The position numbers were made by a program, and so were the translations under genes. Source: an uncultured Bacteroides sp. (GTDB lineage Bacteria; Bacteroidota; Bacteroidia; Bacteroidales; Bacteroidaceae). From it: a stretch of DNA of 25,574 bases. Shown here piece after piece: positions 18,041-24,765 of the stretch. The DNA lies in NCBI GenBank assembly GCA_958477465.1, contig CAUEFX010000069.1, positions 1-25,574 of the forward strand, read 5' to 3'. Numbering within the stretch: position 1 is the first letter of the stretch; every line of letters starts with the position of its first letter. The notes under the pieces were generated by a model. It ran no database searches and was not told where the DNA came from. It was given only the letters and a program-made list of their open reading frames with translations.

Positions 18041-18072
18041 TTTTGCATATTGAATAATAGTACATACATTTG
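18041..18072 (+). promoter_or_regulatory. Promoter inside the invertible segment, directed rightward
   Basis: TTTTG (18041-18045) and TACATTTG (18065-18072) are separated by 19 bp, a close match to the Bacteroides -33 TTTG and -7 TAnnTTTG elements. Transcription would start at about 18077-18080, at the edge of the right repeat arm. In this orientation no gene follows for almost 500 bp. No comparable element faces left within the segment. Confidence 0.7.
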
Positions 18073-18075
18073 TGC

Positions 18076-18105
18076 CATTAAACGAACGTTTATTGAAACA
18101 CTTTT
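18076..18105 (-). repeat. Right arm of 30-bp perfect inverted repeat
   Basis: Exact reverse complement of 17867-17896. The recombination core reads ACGAACGTTT on the plus strand (18082-18091). Beyond the arm the two sides differ at once (mismatch at 18106 against 17866, and at 18075 against 17897), so the repeat has sharp edges. Confidence 0.95.
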
Positions 18106-18310
18106 TTGAATAAAATAAGATATTAATTATCAAATATCTATGTATGTGCCCTGCTCAGGCTCTTCTTTTTTCTGTTGGTTTGTTGTTTTGAATGTGTGTT
18201 TTTATACTTCTTTACAAATGGTGAGGTGCAGGTGCGGATGTAATATTTGTCCTGTATAAAAAGCATATGCTCTTTCTTCTGCTTCAATGCGTTGTGGAGT
18301 TCCTGGGAAA

Positions 18311-18398
18311 CCTGCTATATCTTTTTTTAAAAGACATAACATCTTTTTTTAAAACCTGCTACATCTTTTTTCAAAAGACATAACATCTTTTTTTAAAA
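18311..18398. repeat. Two tandem 44-bp repeats of T-rich dyads
   Basis: Copies at 18311-18354 and 18355-18398 match at 42 of 44 bases (differences at unit positions 8 and 18, both T/C). Each unit starts CCTGCTA and contains T-runs flanked as TCTTTT...AAAAGA, so the array has a series of short A/T dyads, each with a run of T. Confidence 0.85.
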
Positions 18399-18413
18399 GA
18401 CTTAAGTCTTTTT
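18395..18413 (+). terminator. Perfect 18-bp palindrome with T run, possible terminator
   Basis: AAAAGACTTAAGTCTTTT (18395-18412) is a perfect palindrome followed by one more T and then GCC. With the preceding T-rich repeats it could end rightward transcripts that leave the invertible segment, before the nitroreductase promoter at 18532. The stem is A/T-rich and has no natural loop, so this is tentative. Confidence 0.35.
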
Positions 18414-18531
18414 GCCTCCCTTGCCGATCCTGTCATTCCGATGGTTTCCTCTTCTTCCCGAAAGAGGAGAAGCGTTGCTGTGCGATTCGTTATATCAGTC
18501 TGAGGTTATTTAGTTTTTCGGTTTTTATGAT

Positions 18532-18539
18532 TATCTTTG
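18532..18539 (+). promoter_or_regulatory. Bacteroides -7 promoter element for nitroreductase operon
   Basis: TATCTTTG matches TAnnTTTG fully. Transcription would start near 18546, leaving a leader of about 30 nt before the ATG at 18576. No TTG is seen at -33; T-rich sequence (18514-18518) lies there instead. The element also rules out a more upstream start codon (TTG at 18537). Confidence 0.6.
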
Positions 18540-18575
18540 CAGGGTCTTTACAGGATTAAAGAAAGTAAAAATAGC

Positions 18576-19112
18576 ATGGAGAATTTCAATGAATTAATAA
18601 AGAACCGTCGCAGTATGCGGAAGTTTACCGGTGAAGAACTCTCACAGGAGCAGGTAGTGACCTTGTTAAAAGCCGCACTGATGGCGCCTACTTCTAAACG
18701 TAGTAATTGCTGGCAGTTTATCGCCGTAGATGATAAGGAGACATTGGAGAAACTTTCACACTGTAAAGAACAGGCTTCCGCTTTTATAGCCGATGCCGTA
18801 CTTGCCATCGTTGTTACTGCCGATCCGCTGCTGAGCGATGTCTGGATTGAGGATGCTTCCATTGCTTCCATTATGATTCAACTGCAGGCTGAAGATCTGG
18901 GGCTGGGCAGTTGCTGGGTGCAAATCCGTGAACGTTATGCCGCTACCGATATGCCTTCGGATGAATTTGTGCGTGAGGTTCTGGATATTCCTTTGCAACT
19001 TCAAGTGCTTTCCATCATTGCCATCGGGCATAAAGGCATGGAACGCAAGCCTTTCAACGAGGAGCATCTGCAATGGGAGAAAATTCATATCAATAAATTC
19101 GGAGGAAGATAA
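18576..19112 (+). CDS. Nitroreductase-family flavoprotein
   Basis: This 178-residue protein belongs to the FMN-dependent nitroreductase family, which reduces nitro groups, quinones or other small molecules with NAD(P)H. The N-terminal RRSMRKFTGEELSQEQVVTL has the Arg-rich FMN-phosphate contact; APTSKRSNCWQFIAVDD (about 37-53) is the second family motif. GLGSCWVQIRER (about 109-120) and VLSIIAIGHK (about 144-153) complete the pattern. It is short, as in the compact bacterial subgroup, and has no signal peptide, so it is cytoplasmic. The ATG at 18576 is preferred because the promoter overlaps the earlier in-frame TTG. It heads a tightly packed set of five genes. The natural substrate cannot be told. 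Confidence 0.92.
   Translation: MENFNELIKNRRSMRKFTGEELSQEQVVTLLKAALMAPTSKRSNCWQFIAVDDKETLEKLSHCKEQASAFIADAVLAIVVTADPLLSDVWIEDASIASIMIQLQAEDLGLGSCWVQIRERYAATDMPSDEFVREVLDIPLQLQVLSIIAIGHKGMERKPFNEEHLQWEKIHINKFGGR
19101..19105 (+). promoter_or_regulatory. Strong Shine-Dalgarno site supporting a GTG start
   Basis: GGAGG lies 9 nt before the GTG at 19115, inside the last codons of the nitroreductase gene. Such strong sites are rare in this window, so it supports a GTG start for the small membrane protein. Confidence 0.6.
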
Positions 19113-19114
19113 CC

Positions 19115-19450
19115 GTGAGTGCTGCCAAAGCTAACAATAACAGGGATACTTATAAAGCGACTGCCGTCACCTTGATTGTGATAGGGGTGCTTTATCTCAT
19201 AGATAAACTGATACATTTTTCAGCCATCGGACTGTCTTGGGTGATGAACAAGGATAATTTCCTGCTTTATACGGCGATTATTTTCTTGTTTCTCAAGCAT
19301 GATAAATCCGTCGGACTTGTGCTGATAGGACTTTGGCTGGTGATGAATATCGATCTGATAGTGGCGTTACTGGGCACTATGTCCGCTTACCTGCTGCCTT
19401 TGGCATTATTGGTAACCGGTGGAATAATCTATTTGATCTCAACGCGATGA
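19115..19450 (+). CDS. Small membrane protein, LiaI/LiaF-like or DUF5668-like
   Basis: The 111-residue product starts at GTG, 2 bp after the nitroreductase stop. It has about four hydrophobic segments: TAVTLIVIGVLYLIDKL (17-33), NFLLYTAIIFLFL (about 48-60), SVGLVLIGLWLVMNIDLIVAL (about 65-86) and YLLPLALLVTGGIIYLI (about 92-108). The G-hhY-hhD pattern resembles the LiaI/LiaF transmembrane domain of small envelope-stress proteins, but the match is from memory. It overlaps the next gene as ATGA, implying coupled translation. Function unknown. Confidence 0.75.
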   Translation: MSAAKANNNRDTYKATAVTLIVIGVLYLIDKLIHFSAIGLSWVMNKDNFLLYTAIIFLFLKHDKSVGLVLIGLWLVMNIDLIVALLGTMSAYLLPLALLVTGGIIYLISTR

Positions 19451-20241
19451 AAAGAAGTATAGAAGATACCCCGATTGTATTTATCGGTGCGGGAAACCTG
19501 GCGACAAACCTGGCAAAAGCCTTGTATCACAAAGGCTTCCGCATTGTACAGATATATAGCCGTACGGAAGAATCCGCCCGTAATCTGGCTGAAAAAGTGG
19601 AAGCGGAATTTACGACCGATCTCGGGGAGGTAAATCCGTATGCCCGCCTTTATATCGTTTCATTGAAAGACTCTGCCTTTACCGAACTGCTGCCCGCCAT
19701 CGTGGCCGGGAAAAGAAAGGAGGCTTTGCTGGTGCATACTGCCGGAAGTCTTCCGATGAGTGTCTGGGAAGGGGCGGCAGAGCACTATGGTGTGTTCTAC
19801 CCCATGCAGACGTTCAGTAAACAGCGTGAAGTCGATTTCCGGGAGATACCTTTCTTTATCGAAGCCTCCACCCCTGAAGATACGGAGTTCTTGAAAGCGG
19901 TTGCTGCCACTTTGTCCGAACGTGTCTATGAGGCGGACTCCGAACAGCGGAAAAGCCTTCATCTGGCAGCGGTTTTCGCTTGTAACTTTACCAATCACAT
20001 GTATGCTTTGGCTGCTGATTTGCTGGAAAAGTATCATCTCCCGTTTGATGTCATGCTGCCTTTGATTGATGAAACAGCCCGTAAGGTACATGAATTGAGC
20101 CCCAAAGCCGCCCAGACAGGGCCGGCCATACGGTATGACGAGAATGTTATCAACAATCATCTCGCCATGCTTTCAGACGATGCTGGGATGCAACGGCTTT
20201 ACGAGTCGATCAGCCGCAGTATTTTCAATCGTAAATCATAA
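19447..20241 (+). CDS. DUF2520 Rossmann-fold protein
   Basis: This 264-residue protein has an N-terminal Rossmann domain with a dinucleotide-binding loop (VFIGAGNLATNLAKALYHKG, residues 11-30) and a helical C-terminal half with LAAVFACNFTNHMYALAADL (about 176-195), the hallmark of the DUF2520 family, related to ProC-like and 6-phosphogluconate-type dehydrogenases. It probably binds NAD(P), but the substrate is unknown. The ATG at 19447 overlaps the upstream stop; an earlier in-frame ATG (19333) lies inside the previous gene and would put 38 unrelated residues before the nucleotide-binding strand. The gene is followed by the KdsC and Maf genes, an order I recall as common in Bacteroidetes. Confidence 0.9.
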   Translation: MKRSIEDTPIVFIGAGNLATNLAKALYHKGFRIVQIYSRTEESARNLAEKVEAEFTTDLGEVNPYARLYIVSLKDSAFTELLPAIVAGKRKEALLVHTAGSLPMSVWEGAAEHYGVFYPMQTFSKQREVDFREIPFFIEASTPEDTEFLKAVAATLSERVYEADSEQRKSLHLAAVFACNFTNHMYALAADLLEKYHLPFDVMLPLIDETARKVHELSPKAAQTGPAIRYDENVINNHLAMLSDDAGMQRLYESISRSIFNRKS

Positions 20242-20268
20242 ATTGTCTAATTGCAAATATATTTTCCG

Positions 20269-20790
20269 GTGAGTACAATCAACTATGATCTTAAAAAGAT
20301 AAAGGCTCTGGCTTTTGATGTGGACGGGGTTTTGAGTGCTGATATGATTCCTTTGCACATCTCGGGAGAGCCGATGCGTACGGTGAATATAAAAGATGGT
20401 TATGCGCTTCAACTGGCTGTAAAGCAGGGGCTGCACATCGCCATTATTACAGGTGGCCGGACGGAAGCTGTCCGTATCCGCTTTTCTGCCCTCGGAATTA
20501 CCGACCTGTATATGGGCTCTGCCGTGAAGATACATGATTATCGTGATTTTCGTGAGAAATACGGTCTTTCGGACGAGGAGATCTTGTATATGGGAGACGA
20601 TATACCCGATATTGAAGTGTTGCGGGAATGTGGATTGCCGTGTTGCCCCAAGGACGCTGCTCCTGAGGTAAAGGCGGTTGCCAAATACATTTCCCATGCT
20701 GCCGGCGGTTACGGCTGCGGGCGTGATGTGGTCGAACAGGTGATGAAAGCGCATGGTAAATGGATGTCCGACGATGCTTTCGGATGGTAG
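20269..20790 (+). CDS. kdsC: 3-deoxy-D-manno-octulosonate 8-phosphate phosphatase (KdsC-type HAD hydrolase)
   Basis: The 173-residue enzyme should remove phosphate from KDO 8-phosphate, giving KDO for the lipopolysaccharide core. It is a cap-less HAD phosphatase: motif I is FDVDGVLS, with Asp17 as nucleophile and Asp19 as acid; motif II lies in IAIITGGRTEAV; motif IV is YMGDDIPDIEVL, with the metal-binding Asp pair. TVNIKDGYALQLAVKQG is typical of KdsC. The GTG at 20269 is chosen because the protein then starts STINYDLKKIKALAFD; a TTG at 20251 is also in frame, and no ATG fits. It follows the DUF2520 gene by 27 bp. KdsC-like phosphatases of other sugar acids are the alternative. Confidence 0.88.
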   Translation: MSTINYDLKKIKALAFDVDGVLSADMIPLHISGEPMRTVNIKDGYALQLAVKQGLHIAIITGGRTEAVRIRFSALGITDLYMGSAVKIHDYRDFREKYGLSDEEILYMGDDIPDIEVLRECGLPCCPKDAAPEVKAVAKYISHAAGGYGCGRDVVEQVMKAHGKWMSDDAFGW

Positions 20791-20852
20791 GATAATGATT
20801 GGGAATTAAGAAATTAAAAAGGGCGTGCACCTATAATTGGCACATGATGATT

Positions 20853-21434
20853 ATGCTTGATAATTTAAAGAAATTCAATATTGTACTCGCTTCCAATTCT
20901 CCCCGTAGGAAAGAACTGATGTCCGGTTTGGGAGTCGATTATGTGGTAAAGACGCTTCCCGATGTGGATGAATCTTATCCGGATACATTGCAGGGGGAGG
21001 AAATACCGGCTTATATCTCCCGTGAGAAGGCGGGGGCTTATCTGTCTATGATCGAACCGGACGAACTGCTTATCACGGCCGATACCATTGTATGGATGGA
21101 TGGAGAGGTGCTTGGCAAACCTAAGGATAGGGAAGATGCAATACGTATGTTGCGTAGGCTTTCCGGTGCTTCGCATCAGGTGATTACGGGGGTCTGCCTG
21201 ACAACAAAGGAGTGGCAGAACAGCTTTACAATTACAACAGATGTGACATTTGCCATATTGTCAGAAGAGGAAATCACTTATTATGTCGATAAGTATTCTC
21301 CCATGGATAAAGCCGGTGCTTATGGAGTGCAGGAGTGGATTGGCTTTATCGGAGTAGAATCGATTTCGGGGAGTTATTATAATGTGATGGGGTTGCCGGT
21401 GCAGAGGCTGTACAGAGAGTTGCTGAAACTCTGA
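20853..21434 (+). CDS. maf: Maf-family nucleoside triphosphate pyrophosphatase
   Basis: This 193-residue protein belongs to the Maf family, which hydrolyses non-canonical or excess nucleoside triphosphates to monophosphates and is linked to septum control. The signature IVLASNSPRRKELMSGLG is at residues 10-27; SREKAGAYLS, LLITADTIVWMDGEVLGKPKD and HQVITGVCL follow in the usual order; DKAGAYGVQEW near residue 151 and SGSYYNVMGLP near the end point to the dTTP/UTP-type (YhdE-like) branch. The ATG at 20853 gives the normal N-terminus; ATGs at 20844 and 20847 are also in frame. It lies 62 bp after kdsC, probably in the same transcript. Confidence 0.93.
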   Translation: MLDNLKKFNIVLASNSPRRKELMSGLGVDYVVKTLPDVDESYPDTLQGEEIPAYISREKAGAYLSMIEPDELLITADTIVWMDGEVLGKPKDREDAIRMLRRLSGASHQVITGVCLTTKEWQNSFTITTDVTFAILSEEEITYYVDKYSPMDKAGAYGVQEWIGFIGVESISGSYYNVMGLPVQRLYRELLKL

Positions 21435-21707
21435 TTTTGTATTCTCTTAGAGGCTGTTTCAACTTTCCCCCTAAAAGTTGTATCAGTTTATTTTGAGTTT
21501 ATTTTCAGTCTGTTTCCCTGTCTTTATTTGCCGGATAGCTCTTCCTCTTAAAAACGGGTTACTAAATTATACGCATAACGTAATGTTAAATCCCCAAGAA
21601 TAAAAACTGAGCCAGAAGAACTCTCAAAAGGATGCTGAGCAGAATTCAAAAAAGTTCTTGATCCAGCAAAGGTCTTCTGTATAATTGAAATGAATATTAT
21701 GGGCAAT
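21435..21707. other. Intergenic region after maf, no gene seen
   Basis: Between maf and the RRM gene's terminator I see only a small hairpin (21460-21480). Its left arm belongs to GAGGCTGTTTCAACTTT (21450-21466), which resembles the ends of some Bacteroides insertion sequences but has no partner end here. Confidence 0.5.
21460..21480 (+). terminator. Weak hairpin after maf
   Basis: CAACTTT (21460-21466) pairs with AAAGTTG (21474-21480) around CCCCCTA. It lies 26 bp past the maf stop but lacks a clean T run. Confidence 0.35.
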
Positions 21708-21742
21708 AAAAAAGGATATCGTTTGTGACGATATCCTTTTTT
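21708..21742. terminator. Strong bidirectional rho-independent terminator
   Basis: Arms at 21708-21721 and 21729-21742 are perfect 14-bp complements (GGATATCG / CGATATCC with A6 and T6 outside) around a 7-nt loop. The A and T tracts give a U run in both directions. It ends 18 bp from the RRM gene's stop and also closes the maf side. Confidence 0.92.
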
Positions 21743-21759
21743 ATTATCAGAATTGTATC

Positions 21760-22005
21760 TTAATTTCTGGGCAATGCTTCTTTAACGACCATCGGGCGGC
21801 CTGCGTATTCTGCACCGTTCAGTTCAGCAATAGCGTTTTTAGCTTCTGAAGCTTCCGGCATTTCGATAAAAGCGAAACCTTTAGATCTTCTTGTGTCGCG
21901 ATCGGTGATGATCTTCACTGATTCTACTGTTCCATACTCTTCCATTACTTGTCTCAAATCTGATTCCTTAACGTTGTAGCTAAGGTTTCCAACATACATG
22001 TTCAT
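21760..22005 (-). CDS. Small RRM-type RNA-binding protein
   Basis: The 81-residue protein is a single RNA-recognition motif. RNP2 is MYVGNL (residues 3-8) and RNP1 is KGFAFIEM (residues 42-49), with the aromatic residues that stack on RNA (Tyr4, Phe44, Phe46). The rest of the fold is complete (DLRQVMEEYGTVESVKIITD; AKNAIAELNGAEYAGRPMVV). Small single-RRM proteins of this kind are common in Bacteroides and bind RNA, probably as global regulators. ATG at 22005 is the start; a second ATG two codons later is possible. It is a single-gene unit with a strong terminator and a long leader of over 100 nt. Confidence 0.95.
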   Translation of the reverse strand: MNMYVGNLSYNVKESDLRQVMEEYGTVESVKIITDRDTRRSKGFAFIEMPEASEAKNAIAELNGAEYAGRPMVVKEALPRN

Positions 22006-22246
22006 AAACGTAAATATAAAAAATTAATAATGCAATAAAAAAGTTTTGAGAAAAGGTAATCAGAATGGAAATACTCAATGTAGATACATATATGAAAGCA
22101 GATCGTTATAAACCTCTTATTGTTTTATGATGCAAAGGAACGTATTTTTATTGGAACAGCATTATACATCTGCTCTTTTCATCCTAATAATAAACTTTTT
22201 TGTGAATAAAGGTCGTATTTTAACCGATTGCCGGCGGTAAAACAAT
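22006..22246. other. Leader and upstream region of the RRM gene
   Basis: No gene seen. The AT-rich stretch next to the RRM start is probably its leader. An imperfect hairpin, TTTTAACCG (22218-22226) with CGGTAAAA (22235-22242), lies near the end of the TPR gene's terminator region. Confidence 0.4.
22133..22140 (-). promoter_or_regulatory. Possible -7 promoter element for the RRM gene
   Basis: The minus strand reads TTCCTTTG followed by CATC, one mismatch from TAnnTTTG. Transcription would start near 22126, giving a leader of about 120 nt. No clear -33 element was found. Confidence 0.35.
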
Positions 22247-22296
22247 AAAGGCTGCCGGTTTTCTCAAAAGATAATGGAAAAGCCGGCAGCCCCTTT
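22247..22296 (-). terminator. Rho-independent terminator of the TPR gene
   Basis: GGCTGCCGG (22250-22258) pairs perfectly with CCGGCAGCC (22283-22291); TTTTC (22259-22263) with GAAAA (22277-22281) extends the stem past a one-base bulge. Read leftward it ends in TTTATTG and TTTT. It begins about 25 bp past the TPR gene's stop at 22317. Confidence 0.85.
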
Positions 22297-22316
22297 ATGA
22301 ACTGGATGTATTGTTT

Positions 22317-24521
22317 TTAATATAGCAGATCCAACATCAGCGGAATATCATCTTCGCTGATTCCTTTTTGTATGAGATAACTTCTGTCTTTATTGAACAT
22401 TTCCAGAAAGACATCCTTCGTGCCGCTCATATCCTTTGACCGGGTATAGCAACTGAGCGCTTTTTCGATATCACCCGATACCCACGCTACATGTCCGGCG
22501 TTGAGGTAATCCATCGGAAGTGGTTTTTGGGTCATTACCTTATTATAATAGTTTGCTGCCTGTTCATGTTTCCCGATGACAAACGAACACCAGGCAATTC
22601 CGCGCCATGCTTTGATGCTGTCACTTTCCATAAAATCGAGCTTGAAGAAGTAATTCAGAGCTTCTTCATATCGTTGCAGCTCGGCCAGGCAACTGCCTAT
22701 GTGGAATACAATGCTATGGTTGTCGGGAACAGCCTCTTCTGCTTTCCGGTAATACTCCAATGCTTTGCTGAAATTGCGCGCGAGGCGATAGCAGACAGCC
22801 AGATGACGGTTGGTCCATACATTGTCCGGTTTGATGGTATCTGCCTTTTGATAAGCCTCGATGGCTTCATCCAGCCTTTTCTGTTTTTGAAAAGCATAGC
22901 CCAGTTTCTGATAGAATTCTGCCTGGGTACTTAGCGGGCCGTTCATCCGTTCTATCTCTTGATAAAGTTCGGAGGTTTCTGCCCAATGCTCTTTTTTCAG
23001 ATGGTAGTCGGCTATGGCAGCCAATGTTCCTTCCTGATACAGGATATCTTTTAGAATGGGGATTCTGTGCAATTCTATTTTCTCTTTAAAGATATCCCTG
23101 AACTCTTTTCTTCGGGTGTTTAGTTTGAAGAAACGATATAGGTCGTGCAGATATTGATTGCTGACGGTGGCAGGGCGTTCAGAGAACTTTTTCAGCGTTT
23201 CGGCCTTTGACTGTTCGGCGAAATCTTCGGCCTGCTGTTCGGTGAGCTGGCTGAAAATCATGTCCCGCTGTGATTGCGGAAATTGCAGCATGGTGAAGAA
23301 TAACGAATATTTGTCGCTGTTGCAGAAGAACCCCGACTGTAGGAGTAGGTCTATCATCGTGTTTTTCTGATAACCCTCTTTCCTCATTGTCTGAATAACG
23401 TCCGACTGCTGCTTGTCAAAAGGATAAAACCAGTTGTGCGGCTCTTTGAAAAAAGGAAAACTCTTCAGAGAGGAAAATGTACTCATGTATACATCCGCTC
23501 CCTCCATCTGCAATTCATTCATTTCGCGGAGCTTATCACCCAATGCCGAATGTTCGAAAACGTTCTCCCAATCCGGATTACGATCGTCTTTTTCTTCGTC
23601 CGATTCTTCGAAACCGAATTTCATATTGCGCATGGAAGACACGTTCTTCAGCATTTCCGGAATAATCTCTTCACGCATTTTCTTGTCTATCTTTTCTGTC
23701 TCCTGACACAGCAGGAACTGACGGTATACGCGTACAAGGTCTTCATCGAATGAACTCTCTTCGTTGAGAAGTTTCAGACGGTTGGCGATTTCCGGATACA
23801 AATCCAAGCGGTCGGCGTAGATATGGAGCACGAAAACAATACCTGTCAATGCCCGTTGGCCTACGTATACGTTACTCTGCTGGTAGGCATCGAGCAGCCA
23901 CATCAGTTTGCGCGGGTCGAAACATTCCATCAGACTTAACATTACGGCGCTCGTAAACAGACATAAGTCATTTACCGGAAGTAATTCTGATTTCAACATG
24001 CCTTGTGCATCGGCTTCATCTTCGGTTGTCCAGTTGCTGTTGGACCATGTTTGCAGGAACATGGTTCGCAGGGTATCTTCGTGCCGCTTCAATACGGCAT
24101 CTATGTTGTTGTCCGACAGTAACCTGCTGACTGCCAAATCGTCGTTGAATGATTCCAGTACATGCATCAATACATGGATATTGTAGACTGTCTGATCTTG
24201 GGTACGTTTTTTTCGGACATCGTGATAATAGCGTGTGGAGATATCATCGAGTTGTAGCAGATGCGCCTGATCGGCAATTTCCAAAGTGTCGGTCAGTAAC
24301 TTTATATACAATTTCTTCCGTTCAGGGTCGGCTATACCTTGTCTCATGTATTGCAGCATGAAGCCGTAAGAGGTTTGCAGCTGTTCCAGACGGTTACGAA
24401 GTTCCCAATTGGGGCATTGCCAGAGAAGAGATTCCAGTTGTGTCAATGCTTCCTTTAACCGTTTCTGTCCGATTAGTTCTACGATGCATTTATATTGTTC
24501 GTTGATAGATCGTTCATTCAT
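22317..24521 (-). CDS. Large cytoplasmic TPR protein
   Basis: This 734-residue protein has no signal peptide or membrane segment, so it should be cytoplasmic. The C-terminal part (about 512-698) carries at least five tetratricopeptide repeats: AEFYQKLGYAFQKQKRLDEA, then NRHLAVCYRLARNFSKALEY, IVFHIGSCLAELQRYEEALN, AWRGIAWCSFVIGKHEQAAN and YLNAGHVAWVSGDIEKALSC. The N-terminal 40 residues may be another TPR-like pair (YKCIVELIGQKRLKEALTQL). The middle (about 60-500) is helical and acidic in places (near 300-320) without a motif I know. TPRs bind partner proteins; the partner is unknown. It is a single gene, ending at its own terminator and divergent from nothing close by. Start ATG at 24521. Confidence 0.88.
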   Translation of the reverse strand: MNERSINEQYKCIVELIGQKRLKEALTQLESLLWQCPNWELRNRLEQLQTSYGFMLQYMRQGIADPERKKLYIKLLTDTLEIADQAHLLQLDDISTRYYHDVRKKRTQDQTVYNIHVLMHVLESFNDDLAVSRLLSDNNIDAVLKRHEDTLRTMFLQTWSNSNWTTEDEADAQGMLKSELLPVNDLCLFTSAVMLSLMECFDPRKLMWLLDAYQQSNVYVGQRALTGIVFVLHIYADRLDLYPEIANRLKLLNEESSFDEDLVRVYRQFLLCQETEKIDKKMREEIIPEMLKNVSSMRNMKFGFEESDEEKDDRNPDWENVFEHSALGDKLREMNELQMEGADVYMSTFSSLKSFPFFKEPHNWFYPFDKQQSDVIQTMRKEGYQKNTMIDLLLQSGFFCNSDKYSLFFTMLQFPQSQRDMIFSQLTEQQAEDFAEQSKAETLKKFSERPATVSNQYLHDLYRFFKLNTRRKEFRDIFKEKIELHRIPILKDILYQEGTLAAIADYHLKKEHWAETSELYQEIERMNGPLSTQAEFYQKLGYAFQKQKRLDEAIEAYQKADTIKPDNVWTNRHLAVCYRLARNFSKALEYYRKAEEAVPDNHSIVFHIGSCLAELQRYEEALNYFFKLDFMESDSIKAWRGIAWCSFVIGKHEQAANYYNKVMTQKPLPMDYLNAGHVAWVSGDIEKALSCYTRSKDMSGTKDVFLEMFNKDRSYLIQKGISEDDIPLMLDLLY

Positions 24522-24668
24522 AATTTCAAGGTATTTGTCAGTTATTCTATATAGTAGAACAAAAATGATGCCAAAAAGACAGTTCTTTAATATTTATTAT
24601 AAAGAGTCCGCGGACCTTATGGGGATTGCAGCTTGACGTGTCCGCTATCGGAAGGGTTATTAACGAAA

Positions 24669-24700
24669 CACCCCTGCTACAGATGTCTGTGGCAGGGGTG
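24669..24700 (-). terminator. Hairpin downstream of pgk, likely terminator
   Basis: CACCCCTGC (24669-24677) pairs with GCAGGGGTG (24692-24700), with ACAG/CTGT continuing inside. It lies 66 bp beyond the pgk stop. The 9-bp stem is the same as at 9240-9272, with a different loop. The rest of the gap to the TPR gene (24522-24765) contains only a 10-bp palindrome, GTCCGCGGAC (24606-24615). Confidence 0.65.
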
Positions 24701-24765
24701 AACTTTATTGTTTCAGATGCTTTTGTGCACCTTCTTTTATCGTTTCAAAGATTCTGCTTTGAGGA

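Larger units (their letters stand above)
17867..18105. other. Probable invertible promoter (phase switch)
   Basis: Two perfect 30-bp inverted repeats enclose 179 bp. The enclosed DNA is AT-rich, has no gene, and carries one Bacteroides promoter directed rightward, with its -7 element ending 3 bp before the right arm. This is the build of the capsule-locus switches of B. fragilis, in which a serine recombinase (Mpi) flips a segment of similar size to turn an operon on or off. As given, the promoter faces away from the CsgG-like operon; after inversion the -7 element would lie at about 17907-17900 on the minus strand and face it. No recombinase gene is in this window, so it would act in trans. 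The alternative is a pair of regulator-binding sites. Confidence 0.75.
18106..18531. other. Non-coding stretch between invertible segment and nitroreductase operon
   Basis: No convincing gene lies here. It holds two tandem 44-bp repeats and an 18-bp palindrome (18311-18413). A 39-codon frame at 18140-18259 has a Cys-rich end (CRCGCNICP) but no other support. The T-rich repeats may stop transcription leaving the invertible segment. Confidence 0.6.

Noticed and set aside
17867..18105. Reading the two 30-bp arms as a pair of TetR-type operators
   Set aside because: The TAAACG-TT-CGTTTA dyad would suit such a repressor, but no regulator gene adjoins, and perfect identity over all 30 bp, well beyond the dyad, fits recombination sites better. 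Kept as the alternative in the feature entry.
18311..18398. CRISPR array
   Set aside because: Only two adjoining units with no spacers between them and low-complexity content.
24606..24615. Palindrome GTCCGCGGAC between the TPR gene and pgk
   Set aside because: Short, single, and without any associated promoter element or repeat.
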